Shown in pieces: positions 19,252 through 27,543 of a DNA stretch of 64,000 nucleotides. The notes under the pieces were generated by a model that saw only the letters and a program-made list of their open reading frames with translations, had not been told where the DNA came from and did no database searches. The DNA is taken from assembly GCF_011769525.1 (NCBI RefSeq), contig NZ_CP050440.1:5457501-5521500 (forward strand), in the 5' to 3' direction. Origin of the DNA: Tolypothrix sp. PCC 7910. Lineage in GTDB: Bacteria > Cyanobacteriota > Cyanobacteriia > Cyanobacteriales > Nostocaceae. Within the stretch, counting starts at the first letter, position 1, and each line of letters opens with the position of its first letter. The translations under genes and the position numbers were made by a program.

Positions 19252-20643
19252 ATGCGTGTTTGCGTCATTGGTACTGGTTACGTTGGTTTAGTTACAGGTG
19301 CTTGCTTGGCTCACATCGGTCACGATGTCATCTGTGTAGATAATAATGAAGAAAAAGTTAAGTTAATGAAGTCTGGGCAGTCCCCAATTTTCGAGCCGGG
19401 GCTCTCGGAAATTATGCAATCTGCGATTCAAGCAGGAAAGATTGAATTTACTACAGATTTGGCTGCAGGTGTAGCTCATGGAGAAATTCTCTTTATTGCA
19501 GTGGGAACACCACCTTTACCAAATGGTGAAAGTGATACTCGTTACGTTGAGGCTGTAGCCCGTGGTATCGGGAACCATCTCAACGGTGGTTATAAAGTAA
19601 TTGTTAATAAATCTACAGTGCCCATTGGCTCAGGTGACTGGGTACGGATGATTGTTTTAGATGGTATCGCTGAACGTCAAAAAACCCTAGTAGCAGCAGG
19701 TAGCGTTGCAACTGAAGATAAATTGCCAGAGATTGCATCTCATTTTGATGTAGTCAGCAATCCAGAGTTTTTACGGGAAGGTTCAGCGGTTTACGATACC
19801 TTTAACCCCGATCGCATTGTTCTCGGTGGTAACAGTCAAAGAGCGATAGGCTTAATGAAAGACCTGTACGCTCCAATTGTAGAGCGGCAGTTTGCTGAGA
19901 ATCAATCTTTACCACAAGTACCTGTGCTGGTAACAGACCTCAGCTCAGCAGAAATGATTAAATATGCTGCTAATGCCTTTTTAGCAACTAAAATTAGTTT
20001 TATTAACGAAGTTGCCAACATCTGCGATCGCGTCGGTGCTGATGTTACTCAAGTAGCAAAAGGTATTGGTTTAGACTCCCGGATTGGTAACAAGTTTTTA
20101 CAGGCTGGTATCGGTTGGGGTGGTTCCTGTTTCCCCAAAGACGTAGCTGCGCTAATTCATACTGCTGATGACTATGGTTATGAAGCACAATTACTGAAAT
20201 CAGCCGTTAGCGTCAACGAACGCCAACGGCTGATTGCTTTAGAGAAACTGCAACAAGTCCTCAAAATTCTCAAAGGTAAAACAGTAGGTCTACTTGGCCT
20301 TACCTTTAAGCCAGATACCGACGATTTACGCGACGCGCCAGCACTCAACCTCATTGAGCAGCTGAACAGATTGGGAGCCAAAGTCAAAGCTTTCGACCCC
20401 ATTGTTTCCCAAACAGGTCTACGTCATGGTCTTTCTGGCGTACTAGTCGAAACTGATGCAGAAAGACTAGCCGACGGTTGCGATGCTTTAGTACTTGTGA
20501 CTGAATGGCAACAATTTAGCCATCTAGACTATGTGAAAATGGCTCAACTGATGAATCACCCTGTGATTATCGATGGACGTAACTTCCTTGACCCAGAAAC
20601 AATGGTTAGAGCAGGTTTCCAATATGTAGGTGTTGGAAGATAA
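19252..20643 (+). CDS. ugd: UDP-glucose 6-dehydrogenase
   Basis: This 463-aa protein has the Rossmann motif GTGYVGLVTGACLAHIGH, the NPEFLREGSA segment, AANAFLATKISFINEVANI, and the catalytic-site motif GIGWGGSCFPKD with the nucleophilic Cys. It oxidises UDP-glucose to UDP-glucuronate with two NAD+. A good ribosome site (GAGGAG) precedes the ATG. A strong 15-bp hairpin follows. The gene follows UDP-glucuronate decarboxylase, a pair for UDP-xylose synthesis. Confidence 0.95.
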   Translation: MRVCVIGTGYVGLVTGACLAHIGHDVICVDNNEEKVKLMKSGQSPIFEPGLSEIMQSAIQAGKIEFTTDLAAGVAHGEILFIAVGTPPLPNGESDTRYVEAVARGIGNHLNGGYKVIVNKSTVPIGSGDWVRMIVLDGIAERQKTLVAAGSVATEDKLPEIASHFDVVSNPEFLREGSAVYDTFNPDRIVLGGNSQRAIGLMKDLYAPIVERQFAENQSLPQVPVLVTDLSSAEMIKYAANAFLATKISFINEVANICDRVGADVTQVAKGIGLDSRIGNKFLQAGIGWGGSCFPKDVAALIHTADDYGYEAQLLKSAVSVNERQRLIALEKLQQVLKILKGKTVGLLGLTFKPDTDDLRDAPALNLIEQLNRLGAKVKAFDPIVSQTGLRHGLSGVLVETDAERLADGCDALVLVTEWQQFSHLDYVKMAQLMNHPVIIDGRNFLDPETMVRAGFQYVGVGR

Positions 20644-20671
20644 AAGATAAGAAATAAAAATTAAATCTTAC

Positions 20672-20712
20672 ACAAAGACGCAGAGGTTATAAAAAAGCCT
20701 CTGCGTCTTTGT
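20672..20712. terminator. 15-bp perfect hairpin after ugd
   Basis: ACAAAGACGCAGAGG (20672-20686) is exactly complementary to CCTCTGCGTCTTTGT (20698-20712), with an 11-nt loop. The long stem is typical of the Nostoc dispersed CACAAAGACGCAGAG repeat family and can act as terminator for ugd. Confidence 0.7.
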
Positions 20713-20825
20713 CTATGGATATGCTGTTATATCAATTTTAGACTTTATCCCAATTCAACAAATTTTTGCGAGATTTGGAATCATAGCAGTCTCAATCAGA
20801 TAACAATCTAAAATCTAAAATCGTA

Positions 20826-20849
20826 TGACTTGCGCGTAGCGGTACTAAC
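20826..20849 (-). repeat. Fragment of the ~100-bp dispersed repeat
   Basis: On the minus strand it reads TTAGTACCGCTACGCGCAAG followed by TCAT, nearly the same as the left end of the blocks at 7620 and 31121. Only the end of the repeat is present. Confidence 0.55.
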
Positions 20850-20851
20850 CT

Positions 20852-21661
20852 CTAGCTCTTCGCTTGTTGTGAGGTATTAGGTATACGCTCAATCTCAGCA
20901 TATCCACTGAAGATTAACTTTTGACCTTCAGTTTCTAAACGGTTAAGTCGCATTTTTACCCCATCCAGGTCAAAGCGATCCAAATCAACCATATTATCTA
21001 AAATTTCCACCAGTGCTATGCTCAAAGTTCGCGATACTTCTCTTTGTGCTTCTGGTATAAGGTCAAGGTCAAATTGAGGATTTGTGAAGGAAACTCGTCG
21101 CCGACGTTCCACAGCCAAGCTGACAGTCATATTTAGTGGTACGAGTTCGCCATTATCTAAATCTGCTTTTGCTAAAATTCGCAGACGATTCTCTGGTAAC
21201 AGTTGTACCTGAATCTCTGGGAAAGACACTGGGTTACCCCCAGATAATGCCGTTAAGCTTGGCACAGAAAGGTTAACTAAACGTTTTTTAACCAGTTCGG
21301 CATTAAAAGCCTGATTAATACCTGCTTCTGATAATATTACTTGGGCGATCGCCTGAGTAGGTTGTTTAAGAGTTAATTTACCGCTTAAAACTGAGCCAAA
21401 GTCAATGGCAACTGCATCCGTTTCAAAAGACATCTCCTCGACCGCAAAATCTCTACGGATGACCAAGCCACGGCCACTCATTTTGAAACTATCGATGCTG
21501 CCTTGCAACAGTTTGCTGGAGGGATAGCAGCGCACAAAGACTTCTACTGACTCGCTTTGGGTAAACAGGTGGCGAATCGTTTGGCTAGCGACTGTGTTGA
21601 GCATCCGCTCTCCCCAGTCTGTGCCTTTAGAATCTGTTAAACCAGTAAGTCCGCCGAACAT
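20852..21661 (-). CDS. DUF2993 (LmeA-like) phospholipid-binding-type protein
   Basis: About 269 aa from the ATG at 21661 (MFGGLTGLTDSKGTDWGERM). An upstream in-frame TTG at 21778 would add 39 residues that look non-native, and it has no ribosome site. Residues 20-260 fit DUF2993: a tubular lipid-binding-like fold with SESVEVFVRCYPSSKLLQG, and repeated beta strands ending in FSGYAEIERI. No signal peptide or membrane segment is seen, so the protein is perhaps cytoplasmic or peripheral. DUF2993 proteins in actinobacteria (LmeA) act in lipoglycan elongation; the cyanobacterial role is unknown. Confidence 0.7.
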   Translation of the reverse strand: MFGGLTGLTDSKGTDWGERMLNTVASQTIRHLFTQSESVEVFVRCYPSSKLLQGSIDSFKMSGRGLVIRRDFAVEEMSFETDAVAIDFGSVLSGKLTLKQPTQAIAQVILSEAGINQAFNAELVKKRLVNLSVPSLTALSGGNPVSFPEIQVQLLPENRLRILAKADLDNGELVPLNMTVSLAVERRRRVSFTNPQFDLDLIPEAQREVSRTLSIALVEILDNMVDLDRFDLDGVKMRLNRLETEGQKLIFSGYAEIERIPNTSQQAKS

Positions 21662-22029
21662 GAGTTTTGGCTCTCTAGAAGTTCTTTGTACTTTTGTAAC
21701 AAACTGTGAAGAATACAGCAAGCGATCCCCTGATAAATTGTGCTGATGGGCGGGAGTAGAATAACTGATGGTTAACAACTAAATGTATTAGATATTACTA
21801 AATTCTCTGCAAAAACGAGATTTTTATTACACGATATTAAGCTTAGGTGTAATTTTAGCGATCTGATACATCTAAAATCCTGTATTAATTTAATTTAACT
21901 GACGATGCAGCTAATAAAATAAGTTTTTGTTAATAAATCAGATTAGTTTTTTAGACTATTCCTATAAGGAACAGTAATGCCCATAGACTATGGCTGAGTA
22001 TCTATAGCGAAATCTGAAGCTTAATTAAA

Positions 22030-22455
22030 CTAAATTTCTTTCTTTAAAAAATACCGTTGATGTCCTGTTGGAAAATTTTCTAGTACCCCAAACCTCTCAT
22101 AGCCAAGGCGTTCATAAAAACCAAGAGATTGAAAACTGAATGTATCCAGATAAGCGGAACTACAACCGCGCTGTTTAGCAATTTCCTCAGCTTGAAGCAG
22201 AAGTTGTCTTCCGTATCCTTGACCTCGCAGCATTTCCGCCACCCACAGGTGAGAGATAAACAGCCATCCCCATTGTGTTTTACCAACTAAACCCCCAACA
22301 ATTTCGTCTTGATTGTCTCGAATTAAGACAGCTAGGGGTTGGTATACATCTTTTTCTATTTGGCGATCGTTGTTATATTCAACAAGCTTGTTAATGACAG
22401 TACGAATATCCTCTTGGGTGGGATGATCCTCAACTGTAAATTTTAGGTCTGCCAT
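22030..22455 (-). CDS. GNAT-family N-acetyltransferase
   Basis: About 141 aa from the ATG at 22455 (MADLKFTVEDHPTQEDI). The longer frame to 22515 adds a hydrophobic 20-residue stretch not usual in the family. The acetyl-CoA binding motif A is present (RGQGYGRQLL, about residues 80-90), preceded by the beta-4 strand ISHLWVAEM, with later ERLGYERFGV. The substrate is unknown. It is divergent from agrE. Confidence 0.85.
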   Translation of the reverse strand: MADLKFTVEDHPTQEDIRTVINKLVEYNNDRQIEKDVYQPLAVLIRDNQDEIVGGLVGKTQWGWLFISHLWVAEMLRGQGYGRQLLLQAEEIAKQRGCSSAYLDTFSFQSLGFYERLGYERFGVLENFPTGHQRYFLKKEI

Positions 22456-22692
22456 CTTAACTTTTACAGAAATAAGTAATGCTAAATCAAGTATTTTATC
22501 AATTCTGGATAGCATTAATATTCTTTACAAAATGTAGATATTGCTGATATTGAGTTCTTAGAACCAAATAGCGCTACAATTACACAGCATTTAAATGTGG
22601 TTCTTAGTGTTTGTACCGCAGTGTATCCCTTGGGATAATAAAATGGAAGCAAAGTTATGTGCTGTATTCAAATAGCAAAATAAAGACGTTTC

Positions 22693-22732
22693 GTATCAAA
22701 TTTGACAAAATGATACAGTGATACTCTGTATC
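22693..22732. promoter_or_regulatory. Clustered GATAC dyads upstream of agrE
   Basis: GTATCA (22693-22698) faces TGATAC (22711-22716), and GATACAG (22712-22718) faces CTGTATC (22726-22732), so two dyads share one arm about 40-80 bp before the agrE start. This could be a repressor or activator site. No known consensus is matched. Confidence 0.35.
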
Positions 22733-22772
22733 TATTAAGGCTTGTAGCATCTCAACGCTTGTAATATTTTTT

Positions 22773-24884
22773 ATGACTTCCCCGATTCGCTTTTTGATGT
22801 GTGCCCCTGACCACTATGATGTGGACTATGTAATTAATCCCTGGATGGAAGGGAACATTCATAAATCATCGCGCGATCGCGCTGTGGAACAGTGGCAAAA
22901 ACTCTACCATGTCCTGAAAGACCACGCCATTGTAGATTTAGTACCACCAGAAAAAGGCTGGCCTGATATGGTATTTACCGCCAACGCTGGCTTAGTGTTG
23001 GGGGATAATGTAGTTCTGAGTCGCTTTTTACACAAAGAACGTCAGGGAGAAGAACCTTACTTCCAAAAATGGTTTGAAGCCAACGGTTATACAGTGCATG
23101 TACTACCTAAAGACTTACCCTTTGAAGGTGCAGGGGATGCATTGTTAGATCGAGAAGGACGCTGGTTATGGGCGGGTTATGGCTTCCGTTCAGAATTAGA
23201 TTCTCACCCCTACTTAGCGAAGTGGTTGGATATTGAAGTATTATCACTACGGCTCATTGATGAGCGTTTTTATCATTTAGATACCTGCTTCTGTCCCTTA
23301 GCTAACGGCTATTTACTTTATTATCCCGGTGCGTTTGATTCCTACTCCAACCGCTTAATTGAAATGCGAGTAGCAGCAGAAAAGCGCATCGCTATTGAAG
23401 AAGCTGACGCAGTGAATTTCGCCTGTAATGCGGTGAATGTGGACAGTATCGTGATCATGAATAAGGCGAGTGATAATTTAAAAACACGCCTAGAAAATGT
23501 TGGTTTCCAAATCATTGAAACACCGCTAAAAGAATTTCTCAAAGCTGGTGGTGCGGCGAAATGTCTCACCCTGCGGGTAACAGAACCCGTGAGAGATGAA
23601 GTTCATGCCAATGTTTCTGTAGAAAGTCGGATTATTCGCCTAGAAGGTCACTTGCTGGATTCGGGCTTAATTAACCGCGCTTTGGACTTGATTGTGGATA
23701 CAGGCGGAAGCTTCCAAGTACTGAATTTCAACCTGGGCGAACAGCGCCAAAGTACCTCAGCAGCTGAGGTGAAAGTGTCAGCACCATCCCATGAGGTGAT
23801 GGAAGAGATTATTTCTCAACTGATTGATTTAGGTGCTGTAGACTTACCTCAAGACGAACGAGATGCCAAACTAGAACCTGTAGTGCAAGCAGGTGTCGCA
23901 CCCGATGATTTCTATGTGAGTACAATTTATCCCACCGAAGTGCGGATTCATGGTGAGTGGGTAAAGGTACAAAATCAGCGCATGGATGGCGCGATCGCCA
24001 TTACTCAATCTGCTAATGGCTATGTTGCCAAGTGTAAAATATTACGCGATTTGGCAGTTGGCGAACAAGTTGTAGTCGATGTTCAAGGTATCCGCACCAT
24101 CCGCAAAACGGAATCGAGGGAACAGCGGAATGCTCAAGAATTTAGCTTTATGTCCGCAGGGGTTTCCAGCGAACGCCGTGTGGAATTAGTTGTAGAGCAA
24201 GTAGCTTGGGAATTACGTAAAATTCGGGATGCTGGCGGTAAAGTAGTTGTCACGGCTGGCCCAGTTGTAATTCATACTGGCGGTGGCGAACATCTATCGC
24301 GGCTAATTCGCGAAGGCTACGTGCAAGCACTGTTGGGCGGAAATGCGATCGCAGTCCATGACATTGAGCAAAATATCATGGGTACATCCCTCGGTGTTGA
24401 TATGAAGCGGGGTGTCGCCGTTCGGGGTGGACACCGTCATCACTTGAAGGTAATTAATAGCGTTCGCCGCTATGGAAGCATTGCCAAAGCTGTAGAGGCG
24501 GGGGCAATTAAGAGTGGCGTAATGTATGAATGTGTACAAAATCATGTACCGTTTGTACTCGCCGGTTCCATCAGAGATGATGGGCCTTTACCCGATACCC
24601 AAATGGATTTGATTAAAGCACAGCAAGAATACGCCAAACACCTGGAAGGTGCGGAAATGATTTTAATGCTGTCTAGTATGCTGCACTCTATTGGTGTAGG
24701 AAACATGACACCTGCGGGCGTGAAAATGGTCTGTGTGGATATTAATCCTGCTGTGGTCACCAAGTTAAGTGATCGCGGTTCTATAGAATCTGTGGGTGTA
24801 GTGACAGATGTAGGATTATTCCTCAGCCTCTTAACCCAGCAGCTTGATAAGTTGACAAGTCCTTATCGGGCAGTGGTAGGTTAA
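22773..24884 (+). CDS. agrE: Bifunctional arginine dihydrolase / ornithine cyclodeaminase (AgrE type)
   Basis: This 703-aa fusion has an N-terminal guanidine-removing domain of the amidinotransferase superfamily (about 1-280; CAPDHYDVDYVINPWM, PDMVFTANAGLV, FEGAGDALLD with the Glu and Asp of the active site, and LDTCFCPLANGYLLYYP) and a C-terminal LOR/SDH-like domain (about 285-700; GTSLGVDMKRGVAVRGGH, SVRRYGSIAKAVEAG). In Anabaena PCC 7120 AgrE hydrolyses arginine to ornithine and ammonia and then makes proline, to mobilise cyanophycin nitrogen. Length and domain order match that protein. The catalytic Cys is expected in the N-domain C-terminal part (AAKCLTLRV). It may be transcribed with the DUF2085 gene 29 bp downstream. 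Confidence 0.93.
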   Translation: MTSPIRFLMCAPDHYDVDYVINPWMEGNIHKSSRDRAVEQWQKLYHVLKDHAIVDLVPPEKGWPDMVFTANAGLVLGDNVVLSRFLHKERQGEEPYFQKWFEANGYTVHVLPKDLPFEGAGDALLDREGRWLWAGYGFRSELDSHPYLAKWLDIEVLSLRLIDERFYHLDTCFCPLANGYLLYYPGAFDSYSNRLIEMRVAAEKRIAIEEADAVNFACNAVNVDSIVIMNKASDNLKTRLENVGFQIIETPLKEFLKAGGAAKCLTLRVTEPVRDEVHANVSVESRIIRLEGHLLDSGLINRALDLIVDTGGSFQVLNFNLGEQRQSTSAAEVKVSAPSHEVMEEIISQLIDLGAVDLPQDERDAKLEPVVQAGVAPDDFYVSTIYPTEVRIHGEWVKVQNQRMDGAIAITQSANGYVAKCKILRDLAVGEQVVVDVQGIRTIRKTESREQRNAQEFSFMSAGVSSERRVELVVEQVAWELRKIRDAGGKVVVTAGPVVIHTGGGEHLSRLIREGYVQALLGGNAIAVHDIEQNIMGTSLGVDMKRGVAVRGGHRHHLKVINSVRRYGSIAKAVEAGAIKSGVMYECVQNHVPFVLAGSIRDDGPLPDTQMDLIKAQQEYAKHLEGAEMILMLSSMLHSIGVGNMTPAGVKMVCVDINPAVVTKLSDRGSIESVGVVTDVGLFLSLLTQQLDKLTSPYRAVVG

Positions 24885-24913
24885 GAAAAACCTCACAAAA
24901 AGTTAGAAAGGGA

Positions 24914-25426
24914 ATGATGAGAGTAGCTTTCAAAAGAGAGTTGCAAATTAATTGGGTCAGTGCAATTGCTGATTTTATGCTGGCGGGTATGGTAATCGGC
25001 CCGCTAGCTGCTCCCTTTCTTGCGGCCTCTGGGACATTTTTATTATCAGAAATTGCCAATATTATTTATTTCATGGGCGATCATGTTTGCCCGCAACCGG
25101 ATATGGGGTTAGATTTAGCACCACCTTATATAATGGCTGTATGTATGCGTTGTTATGGCACCGTCACAGGTTTATTCATAACGCGCTTATTGTATGGTCT
25201 AACTGGCGGTAAAGGTTTTTATTGGTTAAGTCAGTATGGTTGGAGTGGTGTAGCCATAGCTAGCGTGTTGATGATGGCTTATCCCTTAGAATTAGCAGCG
25301 CAAGTTCTTGACTTGTGGAGTTTTAATAATTATATTGTTACGCCCTTTGGATTAATTACAGGTTTGGCGTGGGGTTTATTTACCATGCCAATTTTACATA
25401 GGCGACTTTCATCTGAGGAAAACTGA
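24914..25426 (+). CDS. DUF2085-family membrane protein
   Basis: This 170-aa protein has about four to five membrane segments and the DUF2085 metal-like motif: DHVCPQPDM near residue 57, followed by AVCMRCYG about 20 residues later. The family is found in archaea and cyanobacteria and its function is unknown. It starts 29 bp after agrE on the same strand and likely shares its transcript, but no functional link is known. Confidence 0.78.
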   Translation: MMRVAFKRELQINWVSAIADFMLAGMVIGPLAAPFLAASGTFLLSEIANIIYFMGDHVCPQPDMGLDLAPPYIMAVCMRCYGTVTGLFITRLLYGLTGGKGFYWLSQYGWSGVAIASVLMMAYPLELAAQVLDLWSFNNYIVTPFGLITGLAWGLFTMPILHRRLSSEEN

Positions 25427-26209
25427 CTTTATTTTTGATCAATTATTTCAAAACTTCCCCAGCATCTTTTTTGAACTTACAGGCGAACCTGCGACAGTTT
25501 GTAATGAGTACACATTTACCTCAGTAGAAATTAAACAGCCCTGATGATGGATTGTGCAACTTAAAAGCAGAATAGCTTACCATAAATAAATTTTGCCTGA
25601 AATCGGCGTAGGTGCAGGTAGGGGTCGAGGTGTGCATTACTCACCCCTCCCATCCGAAACCATGTTTGCACCTTTGGTCGTACACGGCTACTCAATTTGG
25701 GATCTATTTGTCCTGTTCAGACTCCCTATCCTTATGACAATCCAAAAAACTTCGTACTAACCGTAAATAGGATAGTGAAATCAAGCCTAAATAATCACAC
25801 TTAATCGTTACTTATATCAAAAAATACAATATACAGGCGATCGCCAACTTGGGAGAATGTCTAAATTTGCACTCATGAACCGAATATTCAAGCTTTGATG
25901 GGTCTTATACTTACTCATTATTTTGATATTTATGTTTCTAATTGTAATATAACAGCATAATAACTTACGTAATTTCAATGACATAATCCTTAGCTAATTA
26001 CAGATAAAATCAAGATTTTATGTGCTTATTAAAGCTTTTACTCTTATTAGTATTTGCATAAAAATGTCGTAAAATATACTTTATAACTATTCTGATTTAC
26101 TTATAGCAGTGCTAGGTTAATGAACGTAGAAGAAAAAACAGTTGCAGACAATAAATAGCTGAATTTTCTTTCTACATGACTAGACTTTTATTTAGCCCCT
26201 GGTATTGAT
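25427..26209. other. Intergenic region carrying the intron remnant
   Basis: About 780 bp between the DUF2085 and PEP-CTERM genes. Apart from the group II intron-like fragment at 25614-25700, it is AT-rich and has no supported frame. One HIP1 octamer lies near 25839. Confidence 0.4.
25614..25700 (-). other. Degenerate 3' end of a group II intron (domains V and VI), remnant
   Basis: On the minus strand the sequence reads TTGAGTAGCCGTGTACGACC, then AAAGGTGCAAACATGGTTTC, GGATGGGAGGGGTGAG, and finally CACACCTCGACCCCTACCTGC in two pieces. AGCCGTGT pairs with ACATGGTT (with G-U pairs) to give the lower stem of domain V, retaining the AGC triad. GGGGTGAG and the later CACCTCGACCCC fit domain VI, with the usual pyrimidine-rich 3' end. 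The rest of an intron and its reverse transcriptase are absent, so this is a dead fragment. This assignment rests on pattern memory, so confidence is moderate. Confidence 0.5.
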
Positions 26210-26890
26210 ATGAAATTTATTCCTGCTCGTCTTCAAAAGCTATCAATTGCTAGTGTTGTTTTTTGCTCAGTTTTGAGTGTTAGCCAAGTTAAGCCTGCTA
26301 CCGCTAGCAATCTGGTGGTTAATGGTAGCTTTGAACAAACCTTACTGACTGGTGGTACAGACATCAACGACGGTGGTTGGAAAACATACGACGAGATTTT
26401 AGGTTGGAAGGCTACTCAAGGTGGCAAAATTGAAATTCAAAGGGGAGCAGCAGGCACGGCTCAAGATGGGAAACAACTGACAGAACTGGATAGCCATGGC
26501 TATACAAATAAAGACAAAATTGGTATTTTTCAAGATATTGCTACCGAAATTGGGAGTAAATATCGCTTATCATTTTTCTATTCACCGCGCCCTAATACAG
26601 AAGCAACGGAAAATAACTTTACTGTTCTGTTTGGCAACGTACTTAACCAGACTATTTCCGGTGGTAAAGGTGGTACGCAAACAAAATGGTTGGAGTATAC
26701 GGCTGATATTGTCGCCAATAGTAACTTGTCTCGCTTGCAATTTGACTATGATGTCAAGAACGATTCTCTCGATACCTACGGTTCTTACATCGATAATGTT
26801 CGCTTACAAAAAGTTCCAGAACCAGGGACAGTATTAGGCATTGCACTGGTTGGTTTAGCTTTAGCTTACAACAGAAAGTTTGCTGCTTAG
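26210..26890 (+). CDS. PEP-CTERM sorted extracellular protein with DUF642-like domain
   Basis: This 226-aa exported protein has a signal peptide (residues about 1-31, cleavage near VKPATAS), a DUF642-like carbohydrate-binding-type beta domain (NLVVNGSFEQTLL, GWKATQGGKIEIQRG, LTELDSHGYTN, YRLSFFYSPRP) and a C-terminal sorting tail: VPEPGTVLGIALVGLALAY followed by Asn-Arg-Lys. PEP-CTERM tails are cleaved and anchored by exosortase; none is encoded in this window. The gene is isolated, and the repeats after its stop are noted separately. Confidence 0.85.
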   Translation: MKFIPARLQKLSIASVVFCSVLSVSQVKPATASNLVVNGSFEQTLLTGGTDINDGGWKTYDEILGWKATQGGKIEIQRGAAGTAQDGKQLTELDSHGYTNKDKIGIFQDIATEIGSKYRLSFFYSPRPNTEATENNFTVLFGNVLNQTISGGKGGTQTKWLEYTADIVANSNLSRLQFDYDVKNDSLDTYGSYIDNVRLQKVPEPGTVLGIALVGLALAYNRKFAA

Positions 26891-26910
26891 TCCTGTTTAA
26901 TCGCTTTCGC

Positions 26911-26955
26911 TAGATAAAGATTTAAAACCCTAATTTTTCTAGCATTTTATTAATT
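26911..26955 (+). repeat. 45-bp direct repeat, copy A
   Basis: TAAAACCCTAATTTTTCTAG at its centre. About 37 of 45 positions match 27373-27417. The copy lies just after the PEP-CTERM gene. Confidence 0.55.
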
Positions 26956-27167
26956 GTACGTGAGTTCGATGAATAATATCAAATCTGGCTTGTTTACCCC
27001 TTTATCTTCTTACCCCTCTTTTGTCAGAGTGGGAGAATTCAATCGCCCAAACGCTTACAGGGCTTTAATTTCCACGTTTTGTCTATAAACTTTAGTTTCT
27101 GTTAGAAAATAAAGCCTCAAACCTTGATGAAATCAAAGTCTCAGAGTTTGGCTCTTATTATTGTTTT

Positions 27168-27372
27168 CCGAGAGTGACAAAACAGGGTTACTCCTCTTCT
27201 CCTTGCGTTCTTTGTGTCTTTGCGATTTGATAAAAGAGGGGTTATTTAAGCGGTTTAGGATAAGATATGACCTCTGTGGTAAGCCTCTCTCCTGGTAGGA
27301 GAGAGGCTTAAAAATTTTTTTGAATAAAGTCAGAACTACGAACCTAAGATAACCCTGTTTAAGCACTCTCGG
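27168..27372. mobile_element. MITE-like element with 23-bp terminal inverted repeats
   Basis: CCGAGAGTG plus AAACAGGGTTA in the left end (27168-27190) match the reverse complement of the right end (27350-27372) at 20 of 23 positions. The inside is non-coding (about 205 bp in all) and carries a perfect hairpin, TAAGCCTCTCTCC (27280-27292) with GGAGAGAGGCTTA (27298-27310), followed by AAAATTTTTT. No clear target duplication was found, so the exact ends are open. Confidence 0.55.
27280..27320. terminator. Strong hairpin with T-tract inside the MITE-like element
   Basis: A 13-bp perfect stem with the 5-nt loop TGGTA, then AAAATTTTTT. Read on the plus strand it has the form of an intrinsic terminator. 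No plus-strand gene directly upstream needs it except the distant PEP-CTERM gene (390 bp away). Confidence 0.55.
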
Positions 27373-27417
27373 TAGATCAAAATGTAAAACCCTGATTATT
27401 CTAGAGTTTTATCAATT
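27373..27417 (+). repeat. 45-bp direct repeat, copy B
   Basis: TAAAACCCTGATTATTCTAG at its centre. It starts immediately after the right end of the MITE-like element, and matches copy A at 26911-26955. Confidence 0.55.
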
Positions 27418-27543
27418 TAGGCGGAGGTTGGTTTGAGAAACGAAACCTAACACCCAAAGACTTTGGTATTGTTGAGTTTTCATACAGTAAACCCAACGTT
27501 ATATCTTAATATCAGCGCTCTCTTGCCTAATTACCAAAATCTA

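Noticed and set aside
22605-22640. NtcA-like site (GTA-N8-TAT) before agrE
   Set aside because: The last triplet is TAT, not TAC, and no -10 box sits at the right distance.
27133-27366. 77-codon reading frame on the minus strand after the PEP-CTERM gene
   Set aside because: It lies inside the MITE-like element, including its inverted ends and hairpin. Its composition fits repeat DNA, not a protein.
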